A DNA stretch of 46,558 nt from positions 1 to 46,558 of the forward strand of contig JANYEB010000052.1 in NCBI GenBank assembly GCA_025363355.1, in the 5' to 3' direction. Origin of the DNA: Chitinophagaceae bacterium. GTDB taxonomy: Bacteria; Bacteroidota; Bacteroidia; Chitinophagales; Chitinophagaceae. The stretch's first letter is position 1. The number at the start of each line of letters is the position of its first letter. The translations under genes were made by a program, and so were the position numbers. Positions 1 to 9,149 of the stretch are shown here, one piece after another. The notes below the pieces were generated by a model that did not search any database, was not told where the DNA came from, and was given only the letters and a program-made list of their open reading frames with translations.

Positions 1-915
1 GCCACACCTAGTTTAACCTTGCAAGATGTGAGTGCTGGAAAGAATATTGATTACACCATTCGTTTTCAAAATACAGGCACAGATACTGCTTTTAATGTGG
101 TTATTGCTGATACTTTAGATAGCAAGCTTTTGGCAAATCAGGTGCAAATGGTGGGTTCTTCTCACCCTTGCAAAACAACTGTTAAAGACAATATTATTTT
201 CTTTGAATTTTTAAGCATTATGTTACCCGATAGCAATATCAATAAGTTTGGCAGCAATGGTTTTGTGAGCTTTAAAATAAAACCTGTTGCATCAGTAGCT
301 GCTGGCACAACTATACCAAACAAAGCTGCTATTTATTTCGATTATAATAGTCCTGTAATTACAAAACCAGCCAACACTATTATACAAAACCCATTGCCTT
401 TGCAATTGCTAAGTTTTAGTGCTATTCCTCAAAATGAATTGGGCAAAATTTTAGTGTATTGGAACACTGCTAATGAAGTAAACACAGCTTATTTTATTAT
501 TGAAACAAGTAGTACTGGAACAAGTTTTAAAGCAGTTGCAGAAGTAGCTGCAAAAGGTATTGGCAGTAATAGTTATTTCTACTCGATTGATAAATCAAAC
601 GTTGTTTATGTGCGATTGAAAATGGTTGATAAGAATGGTGTTTATACCTATTCTAATATCATTAAAATAGCTTCAATGGTTGATTTGTTTGATGGATTAA
701 TGGTTGTAAAAAATCCAACTAAAAATCAATTACAATTAAAAGTAAGTGCATCTTCATTAAACAATACAAATGCAAGTTTAGTAAATGCTCAAGGCAAAGT
801 TGTTAAACGATTTGTTTTGCAACAAGGCCATCAAACTATGGATATTAGTGGCATTGCTGCTGGTGTGTATTTTTTGCAAAGCAATGAAGGAAGTAAAAAG
901 GTGGTGGTGGAATAA
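1..915 (+). CDS. Secreted/surface protein, C-terminal part, with T9SS type A sorting domain (5' truncated by window edge)
   Basis: Frame is open from base 1; DUF11-like repeat text (NTGTDTAFNVVIADTLD) and C-terminal 'NPTKNQLQLKV...GKVVKRFVL...GVYFLQSNEGSKKVVVE' typical of T9SS sorting domains. Confidence 0.8.
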   Translation, partial: ATPSLTLQDVSAGKNIDYTIRFQNTGTDTAFNVVIADTLDSKLLANQVQMVGSSHPCKTTVKDNIIFFEFLSIMLPDSNINKFGSNGFVSFKIKPVASVAAGTTIPNKAAIYFDYNSPVITKPANTIIQNPLPLQLLSFSAIPQNELGKILVYWNTANEVNTAYFIIETSSTGTSFKAVAEVAAKGIGSNSYFYSIDKSNVVYVRLKMVDKNGVYTYSNIIKIASMVDLFDGLMVVKNPTKNQLQLKVSASSLNNTNASLVNAQGKVVKRFVLQQGHQTMDISGIAAGVYFLQSNEGSKKVVVE

Positions 916-948
916 TAAAATGATGCTTTTAAAGTATAGTTTTGCGGT

Positions 949-1536
949 ATGACTATTCGCCAATCAATACTTAAATTTCTGTATCCGTTAATAACATTGT
1001 TTTCAGGGTTATTGAAAAATGGAACGCAAACAAATAGTGAAAAGATAGTACCAAATTCATCTTTCTATTCACTTGCTGCCACACTCAATAATGGCGAAAT
1101 TTTTTCATTTGATTCTTTAAAAGGATATAAAGTAATTATTGTAAACACTGCTAGTGATTGTGGCTATACTGCACAATATTCACAGCTTGAAGAGTTGTAT
1201 CAATTGCATAAAGAGATCCTTAAAATCATTGCTTTTCCCGCAAATGATTTTAAGGATCAAGAAAAAGGAAATGATGATGATATTGCTAGTTTTTGCAAAA
1301 AGAATTATGGGGTTAGTTTCTTGTTAATGCAAAAAACAAAGGTTGTTGGCAGCGAGCAAAATGATGTGTTTAAATGGCTTTCAAATAAAAACATCAATGG
1401 CTGGTGCAACCAACAACCTGAGTGGAATTTTTGTAAATATTTAATCGATGAAAACGGCGTTCTATTAAACTATTTCGCTCCAACTGTTTCACCATTATCT
1501 AAGAAAATAGTTGGGCTAATTACTACTAGCCATTAA
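949..1536 (+). CDS. Glutathione peroxidase family protein (Cys-type)
   Basis: NTASDCGYTAQYSQLEELY and FPANDF, WNFCKYLIDENG motifs of GPx family. Confidence 0.85.
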   Translation: MTIRQSILKFLYPLITLFSGLLKNGTQTNSEKIVPNSSFYSLAATLNNGEIFSFDSLKGYKVIIVNTASDCGYTAQYSQLEELYQLHKEILKIIAFPANDFKDQEKGNDDDIASFCKKNYGVSFLLMQKTKVVGSEQNDVFKWLSNKNINGWCNQQPEWNFCKYLIDENGVLLNYFAPTVSPLSKKIVGLITTSH

Positions 1537-2085
1537 CTATTTACTACTCACTAAAGACTCTGCCAACCAAAGAAATTCATTTACAAAAACATCAATACTT
1601 TTTGCAAAAGTTTCATCAATCAAATTACCTTCAGCATCAAACTTTTTATCAATAAAAGGTGTAACCAAAAGTTGTGGCGATGCAATACCAAATAAGCCAG
1701 GAACTAATAATAGCAGTTGTTGAGATGCTCTCATTCCTCCCATAGCACCAACACTTGCAGTTGCTAAACCAAACACTTTTCTTGTTTGTTTTGGAAAATG
1801 GTCAAACAAATTATTTAATGCTGGAGAATAACTTCCATTGTATTCTGGACTCACCACAATAAAAGCATTGGCTGCAAAAATTCTTTCCGTTAAGGGCTTA
1901 TATTTTTCTGGTGTATTTTCAGCAGAAGTAAATACATTTTCCAGCAATCCTAATTTCCACTCTCTTACATCAATTAAACCAACAGTATGTTGTGTTTTTG
2001 TTGAAAGATGCTTTTGCAAATGCAAAGCAACTCTATGTGTTAAACTAACTTGTCTTGGGCTGCTGCTTATAATTTCTATATTCAT
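1537..2085 (-). CDS. NADPH-dependent FMN reductase family protein
   Basis: SSPRQVS...VSPEYNGSYSPALNNLFDHFP...ASVGAMGGMRASQQL flavodoxin-like reductase motifs. Confidence 0.88.
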   Translation of the reverse strand: MNIEIISSSPRQVSLTHRVALHLQKHLSTKTQHTVGLIDVREWKLGLLENVFTSAENTPEKYKPLTERIFAANAFIVVSPEYNGSYSPALNNLFDHFPKQTRKVFGLATASVGAMGGMRASQQLLLLVPGLFGIASPQLLVTPFIDKKFDAEGNLIDETFAKSIDVFVNEFLWLAESLVSSK

Positions 2086-2089
2086 TTAC

Positions 2090-2455
2090 TTATTTTATTA
2101 TAGAGATGTATTTCTCTTTGTTAAGAAAAATTCCAATTGCATTAAGAATTACTAATAACACTCCAATTCCTGGCTGATGTGCCATAAAAATTTCAAACAA
2201 CAAAATGTTTACTGTTATTGGTGCTATTAATAAATAAGCTAATGCTCGTGTTTTTGGAACAAGGAGCAAAAGACCAAAAGAAATTTCTAAAACCTTTACG
2301 AATGCAAGAAAACCTGTAGAATAAAGCAATCCAGCAAAAGCACCTGCATCGCCTGCCATTGGTGGCATTGGTATAAAATGCAAGAAAAAATTTGCCCCAA
2401 ATACTAAATAAACTAAGGCTAATAAATAAGCAGGGATGTTTTTAACGTGTTTCAT
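2090..2455 (-). CDS. DoxX-like membrane protein
   Basis: Four hydrophobic segments, YLVFGANFFLHF...GFLAFVKVLEISFGLLLLVP. Confidence 0.7.
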   Translation of the reverse strand: MKHVKNIPAYLLALVYLVFGANFFLHFIPMPPMAGDAGAFAGLLYSTGFLAFVKVLEISFGLLLLVPKTRALAYLLIAPITVNILLFEIFMAHQPGIGVLLVILNAIGIFLNKEKYISIIK

Positions 2456-2475
2456 TTTGTTTTTTTTAGTTGAAG

Positions 2476-3003
2476 TTATGCTTGTTTAATCATTTGAACG
2501 CCTAAGTTTAATTTCACTTCATCACTCACAACAATACCACCAGCTTCAGTTACAGCTCCCCAAGTTAAACCAAAGTCTTTTCTATTAATTTTTCCATTGA
2601 TTTCAAAACCTGCTTTTACTTGACCATAACCATCAGTTACTGTTCCACCATATTCAACATTTAGCTCAATAGTTTTTGTTGTGCCTTTAATTGTTAAATC
2701 TCCAACTAAACTATATTCATCATTACTTTTTTTAGTGAAAGAAGTTGACGTAAAAGTCAACGCAGGAAAGGCTTCTGCACCAAAAAAGTCATCACTTTTC
2801 AAATGTCCATCACGTTGTTCGTTGTTCGTGCTAATGCTGTTTACATCTGCTTCAAAAGAAATTTTAGCATCAGAAAAATCATCAGCATTTGATTCAAGTG
2901 TTGCATCAAATTTTGTAAAATTTCCTGTTACGTTTGTAATCATTAAGTGTTTTACTTTGAAAGTAATTTCGCTGTGTGCAGCATCAATTTTGTAAATTGC
3001 CAT
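2476..3003 (-). CDS. YceI family protein
   Basis: YKIDAAHSEITFKVKHLMITNVTGNF...HLKSDDFFGAEAFPALTFTST...ADLTIKGTTK-type YceI signature. Confidence 0.92.
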   Translation of the reverse strand: MAIYKIDAAHSEITFKVKHLMITNVTGNFTKFDATLESNADDFSDAKISFEADVNSISTNNEQRDGHLKSDDFFGAEAFPALTFTSTSFTKKSNDEYSLVGDLTIKGTTKTIELNVEYGGTVTDGYGQVKAGFEINGKINRKDFGLTWGAVTEAGGIVVSDEVKLNLGVQMIKQA

Positions 3004-3055
3004 TTTGTTTTATTTGTTTTAAATTTTATTTTGTTCCCCTTTAGGGGCAGGGGTT

Positions 3056-3763
3056 TTAATTCATCGGCACTTCAACCAACAATATTTCTGTATTTGTTTT
3101 TGATAAAATATTAATTGCATGAGTATCCCAAATACCTATTGCATCTCGTTTTGAAAGGATATTGCCATCAATTTCAACTTCTCCTTCAATTACTAAAAGG
3201 TAGATGCCATTACCTTCTTTTTTTACCTGATAAGAAGATAAATTCTCAGCATCAAAATTTCCTAAACTAACCCAAGCATCTTGATAAATCCAAAGTCCAT
3301 CATTACCAAAAGGAGATACAACAGTTTGAAATTTATTTTGTCTATCAGCTGACGAAAATGTTTGTTGATCGTAACGAGGTGCAACATTCTCTTTATTCGT
3401 AAAAATCCACAGTTGAAAAAGGTTTACATCTTCTGTTTTACTATGGTTAAATTCACTATGTTCAATACCACTTCCTGCACTCATTACTTGTACATCATTT
3501 TTTGCAATTACACCATGTCCACCAGTACTATCTTTATGTTCCAAAGCACCACTTAAAGGAATGGTTATAATTTCCATATTGTCGTGGGGATGTTTGCCAA
3601 AGCCAAAACCAGCTTTAACAATATCATCGTTTAACACTCTTAATTTTCCAAAATGAACTCGTTCTGGATTATACCATTGTCCAAAACTAAAACTGTGATG
3701 AGCATCAAGCCAGCCGTGCTTTGCGTGGCCTCTTGTGTTTGATTTGTGAATTAATGTTTTCAT
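3056..3763 (-). CDS. Pirin family protein
   Basis: HAKHGWLDAHHSFSFGQWYNPERVHFG...GFGFGKHPHDNMEIITIPLSGALEHKDS...GSGIEHSEFN; start moved to MKTLIHKSN. Confidence 0.93.
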   Translation of the reverse strand: MKTLIHKSNTRGHAKHGWLDAHHSFSFGQWYNPERVHFGKLRVLNDDIVKAGFGFGKHPHDNMEIITIPLSGALEHKDSTGGHGVIAKNDVQVMSAGSGIEHSEFNHSKTEDVNLFQLWIFTNKENVAPRYDQQTFSSADRQNKFQTVVSPFGNDGLWIYQDAWVSLGNFDAENLSSYQVKKEGNGIYLLVIEGEVEIDGNILSKRDAIGIWDTHAINILSKTNTEILLVEVPMN

Positions 3764-3784
3764 TTTATTTATTATTTTATTTAT

Positions 3785-3796
3785 ATGTATATACAC
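3785..3796. promoter_or_regulatory. ATGTATATACAC, second copy of the candidate MarR operator
   Basis: Contains the 10-bp palindrome TGTATATACA, 21 bp upstream of the pirin start. Confidence 0.6.
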
Positions 3797-3816
3797 GTAT
3801 TTATTTAAAAAAATAG

Positions 3817-4272
3817 CTATTCTCTAATTCTAAATTTCTCCAACAAATCATTTAATGTTAATGCATCTTCATTATCCATTGTAATTGAATTTTCCCAAAC
3901 TTGATTTAATTGTTCTGTAGCAGTTTCCAAAGTTTTAATTCCTTTTTGTGTTAATGTAATTACAGTTTGACGACCATCAATTTCTCCTTGGGTTCTAACA
4001 ATTAAACTTTTCAGTTCAAGTCTATCAACAATTCTAGGAACATTAGAACTTTTTTCAATCATTCTGCTTGCAATATCTTTCACACACATCAACTCAGGGT
4101 GTTTCCCTTTGAGAATTCTAAGTACATTATATTGCTCGTGTGTAATATCAAAATCTTTTAGTTCTTTTACTGTTAATGTTTTAATCCACCAAGCTGTATA
4201 TAAAACATTTAATCCTGCTTTTTGCACTTCGCTTTTAAATTTTGTACTCTTTATTGCTTGTTCTAATTTCAC
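3817..4272 (-). CDS. MarR family transcriptional regulator
   Basis: wHTH text 'YNVLRILKGKHPELMCVKDIASRMIEKSSNVPRIVDRLELKSLIVRTQGEIDGRQTVITLTQKGIKTLE'; GTG start preferred over the upstream ATG because a palindromic operator lies between them. Confidence 0.88.
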   Translation of the reverse strand: MKLEQAIKSTKFKSEVQKAGLNVLYTAWWIKTLTVKELKDFDITHEQYNVLRILKGKHPELMCVKDIASRMIEKSSNVPRIVDRLELKSLIVRTQGEIDGRQTVITLTQKGIKTLETATEQLNQVWENSITMDNEDALTLNDLLEKFRIRE

Positions 4273-4285
4273 AACGCAAATATAT

Positions 4286-4297
4286 ATGTATATACAT
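4286..4297. promoter_or_regulatory. Palindrome ATGTATATACAT, candidate MarR operator
   Basis: Perfect 12-bp palindrome 13 bp upstream of the GTG start; near-identical copy before the pirin gene. Confidence 0.65.
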
Positions 4298-4347
4298 CTA
4301 TTTTCCAAATTTATTTTTATCTCCTACCTTTCCAGCCAATTTTTATT

Positions 4348-5049
4348 TTGATGCTAAAGAAAATCTGGCGTTTTACAAAGAAACTATTTTTCTGGTGTTT
4401 TATCACATCGCTTGTTTATATTATTGTTTGTAAATGGCTAATGCCGCCTATTACAATAACTCAAATTAGCAATTCGTTTAGTTATGGATTAAAGAGAGAT
4501 TATGTAAACTGGAATGAAATTTCTTACAACGTTAAGCTTGCTGCTATTGCTAGTGAAGATCAGGCTTTTCCTGACCACAGTGGGTTTGATTGGGATGCGA
4601 TGGAAAAAAGTTTAAAACCAAAAAAGAATAAGAAAACAAAAATCCCTTTAGGTGGTGGAGCAAGTACAATTACTCAACAAGTTGCAAAAAATGTTTTTCT
4701 ATGGCAGGGAAGTGGCATTAGTAGATACGTTAGAAAAGCCCCTGAAATGTATTTTACAAAAATGATAGAATGGGTTTGGGGTAAGCAAAGAATTTTAGAA
4801 GTTTATTTAAACACCATTGAAATGGGTAAAGGTATTTTTGGAATAGAAGCTGCGGCTCAAGCTTACTTTAACAAATCGGCTAAGAATTTAACAAGAGAAG
4901 AAGCAGCAAAAATTATTGCTTGTTTGCCTAATCCAAAGGTATTTACAGTTGTGCCTATTAGTAGTCGTGTGGCTTGGCGATATCCTCAAATAATGAAACA
5001 AATGAGTAATATTGAAGACGATGAAGATATTTTAGCCATTATTAAATAA
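4348..5049 (+). CDS. mtgA: Monofunctional biosynthetic peptidoglycan transglycosylase
   Basis: ASEDQAFPDHSGFDWDAMEKS...GGASTITQQVAKNVFLW...EVYLNTIEMGKGIFGIEAAAQAYFNKSAKNLTREEAA (GT51). Confidence 0.93.
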   Translation: MMLKKIWRFTKKLFFWCFITSLVYIIVCKWLMPPITITQISNSFSYGLKRDYVNWNEISYNVKLAAIASEDQAFPDHSGFDWDAMEKSLKPKKNKKTKIPLGGGASTITQQVAKNVFLWQGSGISRYVRKAPEMYFTKMIEWVWGKQRILEVYLNTIEMGKGIFGIEAAAQAYFNKSAKNLTREEAAKIIACLPNPKVFTVVPISSRVAWRYPQIMKQMSNIEDDEDILAIIK

Positions 5050-5052
5050 GCA

Positions 5053-5985
5053 TTGTTGCAAAACACAAAAAAAATACTAACCAAATTATGCTTGTTTGCA
5101 TTACCAATAGCATTGTTTATTGGTTACTTTGAGTATGAGTTAAAAACCAAGCCTCTTGTTAGCAGCTATGCAGCAAAAAAATATTTTCTTGAAAAGCAAC
5201 TAGACAGTATTGAGGTTTTAATATTGGGTTCGTCACAAACATTTAATGGGGTAAATCCTGCTTTTTTTGCAAAGAAGGCATTTAATCTTGCTAATGTTTC
5301 TCAAACAATTTATTACGATAAAAGACTTACGTTAGATTACTTACCTAAGCTTCCAAAACTAAAAACTGTATTCATAAATGTTGGTTATTTCTCGTTCTTC
5401 TACCAACTATTTGATATTAAAGAAAACTGGAGAGACTATTATTATCTACAACAATTTGGTATTAAATATTACGAACTAAATCCATTTTTATTAAATAACT
5501 ATTCTGCCTTTTCAGTTTACCAACCAATGCATAGTGTTAAGTTGGCTTTTAATAAGTTTGAAGATGAAGCTGCCAAAGAAATTTTATCGAATGGATATCA
5601 GCCAAAATATATTCAAGAAACGATGAACGATAGTTTAGGAAACGAGAGAGTTAATATTCATAATTCAGAAAATTTTACGAACAGAAGAAAAGAAATTGAA
5701 ACAGATTTAGAAGATTTTGTAAAGCAACTATCAGAAAAAAATATACAAGTTGTGTTCCTCACAACGCCAGTATATTCAACCTATTCAAAGTTTTGTGACA
5801 AGAAAATTATTGAAGCTAACAATCAATTTATAAATCTGCTTTGCAAGAAATACAAATACAACTACCTGAATTTTTTTGAGGATAAAAGATTTACTAAAGA
5901 TGACTTTTTTGATAATGACCACCTGAAAAATAATGGTGCAATTAAGCTGAGTAAAATCATCAGCGACACACTGAGCAAGCTTTAA
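5053..5985 (+). CDS. Membrane-anchored SGNH-like hypothetical protein
   Basis: N-terminal TM, 'ILGSSQTFNGVNPAFF' and C-terminal 'FDNDHLKNNGAIKLSKII' resembling SGNH/AlgX-like blocks; starts with TTG just after mtgA. Confidence 0.6.
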   Translation: MLQNTKKILTKLCLFALPIALFIGYFEYELKTKPLVSSYAAKKYFLEKQLDSIEVLILGSSQTFNGVNPAFFAKKAFNLANVSQTIYYDKRLTLDYLPKLPKLKTVFINVGYFSFFYQLFDIKENWRDYYYLQQFGIKYYELNPFLLNNYSAFSVYQPMHSVKLAFNKFEDEAAKEILSNGYQPKYIQETMNDSLGNERVNIHNSENFTNRRKEIETDLEDFVKQLSEKNIQVVFLTTPVYSTYSKFCDKKIIEANNQFINLLCKKYKYNYLNFFEDKRFTKDDFFDNDHLKNNGAIKLSKIISDTLSKL

Positions 5986-6170
5986 TTACCAAATTTAAAC
6001 TTAGGTGCTTTTTTAGCTGCTTTAACTGCTTTTGGGTCGCCAGCAGCAAGTTTTTCTGCACCAATTGCTCTGCCATTTGATGGACAACCAGTTTTGCTTG
6101 AACCACCTCCAAAAATACCACAAGAACAAAGGAAAGCCATCATTCCAAATAATAAGATTGTCTTTTTCAT
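5982..6170 (-). CDS. Small lipoprotein
   Basis: MKKTILLFGMMAFLCSCGIFGGG lipobox, 62 aa. Confidence 0.65.
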   Translation of the reverse strand: MKKTILLFGMMAFLCSCGIFGGGSSKTGCPSNGRAIGAEKLAAGDPKAVKAAKKAPKFKFGN

Positions 6171-6378
6171 TTCTAAAAAATTATTCAACAAAGTAAATGA
6201 TTTTTATTTTAAAGATGATTTCGTCTAAAATATGAGTTCTATGTCATTGTCTAGCAATAACAAATCCATCGATTGTTATGTTATTTAAACGAATCGTTAT
6301 ATTTTTACATCTATTAGGGGTTGTAAGTTCAAATTAATAAACATTTTTTTGCATCTTCGCAGCTCACGACTATTGTGT

Positions 6379-7134
6379 ATGAAGCAGGAATTACATAACA
6401 AATTAGTAGACAAGAAAAAGCAAGGCAAAAAATCTTTTGCTGTTTTAATTGACCCTGATAAGGTTGATGTAGCTTCTATTGAACAAATTCTTGAGCTTTC
6501 TATTGAGGCTAAAGTTGATTACTTTTTTGTTGGTGGAAGTTTGGTAATCTCTACTCATTTAGATGAGTGCATTCAACAATTAAAAGCAGCTTGTAATATT
6601 CCAATTGTACTATTCCCTGGTTCTCCTTCACAAGTTAGTAAATATGCTGATGCACTTTTATATCTATCATTGATATCTGGTAGAAATCCTGAATTACTAA
6701 TTGGTCAGCACGTTATATCTGCCCCATTTGTTAAAAAAAGTGGCTTAGAAATTATGCCAACTGGCTATATGGTTATTGATGGTGGAGCTCCCACAACAGT
6801 TTCTTATATTTCAAATGCAGCACCAATTCCTGCTGATAAAACAGATATTGCAATGTGTACTGCAATGGCTGGCGAAATGCTTGGAATGAAACTAATTTAT
6901 ATGGATGCTGGCAGTGGTGCTAAAATTCCTATTTCAGAAAAAATGATTGAGAAGGTTAGTTCACATATCGAATCTCCATTAATTGTTGGTGGTGGAATCA
7001 TTGAACCAGAAAAGGCTTACTTAAATTGCAAAGCTGGTGCCGATATTATTGTTGTTGGTAATGCTATTGAAAAAGATGCCAGTTTAATTAAAGAAATGAG
7101 TGCTGCTGTACACAGCGGTTTTGTAAAAATTTAA
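6379..7134 (+). CDS. Geranylgeranylglyceryl/heptaprenylglyceryl phosphate synthase family protein
   Basis: VLIDPDKVD...[10 protein letters not shown]...[38 protein letters not shown]...[13 protein letters not shown]...[13 protein letters not shown] motifs. Confidence 0.92.
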   Translation: MKQELHNKLVDKKKQGKKSFAVLIDPDKVDVASIEQILELSIEAKVDYFFVGGSLVISTHLDECIQQLKAACNIPIVLFPGSPSQVSKYADALLYLSLISGRNPELLIGQHVISAPFVKKSGLEIMPTGYMVIDGGAPTTVSYISNAAPIPADKTDIAMCTAMAGEMLGMKLIYMDAGSGAKIPISEKMIEKVSSHIESPLIVGGGIIEPEKAYLNCKAGADIIVVGNAIEKDASLIKEMSAAVHSGFVKI

Positions 7135-7400
7135 TTTCTTTTTCCTTCTAGTTTATTGCAAACTTCAAGGCTTCCTAATCTAAACCTAAATGGTATTTTT
7201 ATTGCCTTTTCAAGTTGCCATTCTTTTTTGCAAAAGAATCCCCAACCTAAAGTATTATCATCAGATTTTATAGTAAAAGGTTTTAAGTATTGTAAAGAAT
7301 CTGTTCTATAAATTTTTACAGAATCAACACGTTTTGGTGTGTATTGAGCAATACAACCAAACGATAACATTATCAAAATAAAACTAAAAAAATATTTCAT
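7131..7400 (-). CDS. Hypothetical secreted protein
   Basis: Signal-peptide-like N-terminus [19 protein letters not shown]. Confidence 0.45.
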   Translation of the reverse strand: MKYFFSFILIMLSFGCIAQYTPKRVDSVKIYRTDSLQYLKPFTIKSDDNTLGWGFFCKKEWQLEKAIKIPFRFRLGSLEVCNKLEGKRN

Positions 7401-7409
7401 AAATACTGT

Positions 7410-8102
7410 TTATAAATCTCCAAGTTGTGGGCGTAAAATAATTTCCTCAACACAAGCCTGTGGCGATAATTGAGATGCTGCCACCACCATTTTTGCAATA
7501 TCATCATCCTGCATAATTCTATTTTCATCAATACCACTACCCTTCCAACTAGCTGTGTAAACAGCACCTGGCAATACACTTGTAACTTTAATGTGGTGTG
7601 GTTTCATTTCCTCTCTCAAATTCTTACTAAATCCTAGCATTGCAAATTTGCTAATGCTATAACTTCCACCATTTGCATAAGCCTGAATAGAAGCTATAGA
7701 ACAAATATTAAAAATATGCCCCTGCTTTTTCTCCATCATTGGTGGCAATAGAGAACGAGTTAAATGATAGGCACTATATAAATTGGTTTCAATCATCTTT
7801 TCAATAACCCCATCAGCTTCATTGTTTACAGCACCTGGCTCAAAACTTCCTGCATTATTGATAATAATATCTGGTGTTCCAAAAGTTAAACACCATTTGC
7901 CAAAGCCAAGCACTGCATCTTTTTTACTTACATCTGCCGATTGATAATGAATAGCAGCAACTGAACCAGCTAGTTCATTGGCAACTGCTTTTAGGTCATC
8001 TATATTTCTGGCACATAATAGCAACACATTATTTTTATTGGCAAATGCTTTTGCAAATGCTTTTCCCAATCCTTTCGATGCACCTGTAATAACAATATTC
8101 AT
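7410..8102 (-). CDS. SDR family oxidoreductase
   Basis: ITGASKGLGKAFA, NNAGSFEPG, YSISKFAMLGFSKNL. Confidence 0.92.
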   Translation of the reverse strand: MNIVITGASKGLGKAFAKAFANKNNVLLLCARNIDDLKAVANELAGSVAAIHYQSADVSKKDAVLGFGKWCLTFGTPDIIINNAGSFEPGAVNNEADGVIEKMIETNLYSAYHLTRSLLPPMMEKKQGHIFNICSIASIQAYANGGSYSISKFAMLGFSKNLREEMKPHHIKVTSVLPGAVYTASWKGSGIDENRIMQDDDIAKMVVAASQLSPQACVEEIILRPQLGDL

Positions 8103-8165
8103 ATTATAAATTAGTAACACGAAGTTAGACAACTAAATGAAAACAATCCTTATTTTGCGTCAGCT

Positions 8166-8864
8166 ATGAACAAGTACAAACATCTTTTTTTTGATTTAGA
8201 CCATACGCTTTGGGATTTTGAAACCAATGCCAAACAAACCCTCAACGATTTATATACCAATAATGCTTTGCTTGAAAAAGGGGTAGATAATTTTGATGAT
8301 TTTTTTGGCAAATACAGCTACCATAATCATCGCCTTTGGGATAAATATACCAAGGGACAAATTAAGCAAGATGAGCTGCGTTGGAAACGTATGTGGCTTG
8401 CACTGCTTGAGTATAAAATAGCCGATGAAACCTTGTCTAAAAAAATGTCGATGGAGTTTTTAGACCTTCTGCCAAGTAAAAAAAAATTGTTTCCTTATAC
8501 CATTGAAATTCTTGATTATCTTTTATCTAAAAATTATCAACTGCACCTTATTACCAATGGGTTTGAAAGTGTACAACACAATAAACTTAAAAACTGCGAA
8601 TTGAGTAATTATTTTGTTGAAATTATAACATCTGAAGGAAGCAATAGCTTGAAACCCAATAAAGAAATTTTTGATTATGCCCTGCTAAAAGCAAAAGCCA
8701 ACACCTACGAAAGTATTATGATTGGCGATAATGTAGATGCCGATATTGAAGGTGGCATTAATGCAGGATTAGACACCATTTTTGTTAATCATCTTAACAA
8801 TGATATTTACCCAAATGCCAACTATACCATTTTTCATTTAAAGGAGTTGGAAGAAATATTTTAG
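8166..8864 (+). CDS. YjjG-family noncanonical pyrimidine nucleotidase (HAD)
   Basis: FFDLDHTLWDFETN...LITNGFESVQHNKLKNC...SLKPNKEIFDYAL...MIGDNVDADIEGGINAGLDTIFVN. Confidence 0.9.
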   Translation: MNKYKHLFFDLDHTLWDFETNAKQTLNDLYTNNALLEKGVDNFDDFFGKYSYHNHRLWDKYTKGQIKQDELRWKRMWLALLEYKIADETLSKKMSMEFLDLLPSKKKLFPYTIEILDYLLSKNYQLHLITNGFESVQHNKLKNCELSNYFVEIITSEGSNSLKPNKEIFDYALLKAKANTYESIMIGDNVDADIEGGINAGLDTIFVNHLNNDIYPNANYTIFHLKELEEIF

Positions 8865-8885
8865 AGTTTGGCAAAAGAATTCTTT

Positions 8886-9053
8886 TGTATGATGATGAAG
8901 GATTCTTGCATGAGTAAAATGTTTGTCTGTATGCAAAATCTGATTGTTTGTATGCAGATAATTATTGTTTGTATACTCATTCCAACTGTTTGTATGCTCA
9001 TTCAGACTTACTGTATGCTCGTTCCGAGCTTTTGTATGGACATTCCGACCGAT
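8886..9053. repeat. Tandem array of 8 x 21-bp degenerate repeats (consensus about TGTATGCTCATTCCGACTGTT)
   Basis: Units start at 8886, 8907, 8928, 8949, 8970, 8991, 9012, 9033, each exactly 21 bp, anchored on TGTATG/TGCATG/TGTATA. Confidence 0.9.
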
Positions 9054-9058
9054 TTTTT

Positions 9059-9077
9059 GAGTATTAGAGTAATACTC
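9059..9077. repeat. Perfect 19-bp palindrome GAGTATTA-gag-TAATACTC
   Basis: Read directly; immediately after the 21-bp array. Confidence 0.85.
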
Positions 9078-9149
9078 GCTCGCTAAAAAATGAATAATTG
9101 TCAGTAACTATTAAAAAAGATGATCATAGCAAAACAATACTTAAATAAA

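Noticed and set aside
949-1536. Selenocysteine glutathione peroxidase
   Set aside because: Active-site position is a TGT Cys codon (SDCGYT), not TGA.
3035-3052. cccctttaggggcagggg hairpin between pirin and yceI as a terminator
   Set aside because: Only a 4-bp stem with no proper U tract; the genes look co-transcribed.
7397-7579. Minus-strand ORF overlapping the SDR gene
   Set aside because: Overlaps the SDR C-terminus in another frame; no motif.
8868-9086. Calling the 72-aa ORF as a confident CDS
   Set aside because: The frame is open mainly because the 21-bp repeat is a multiple of 3; non-ATG start, repetitive composition, no recognisable family. Kept as a finding only.
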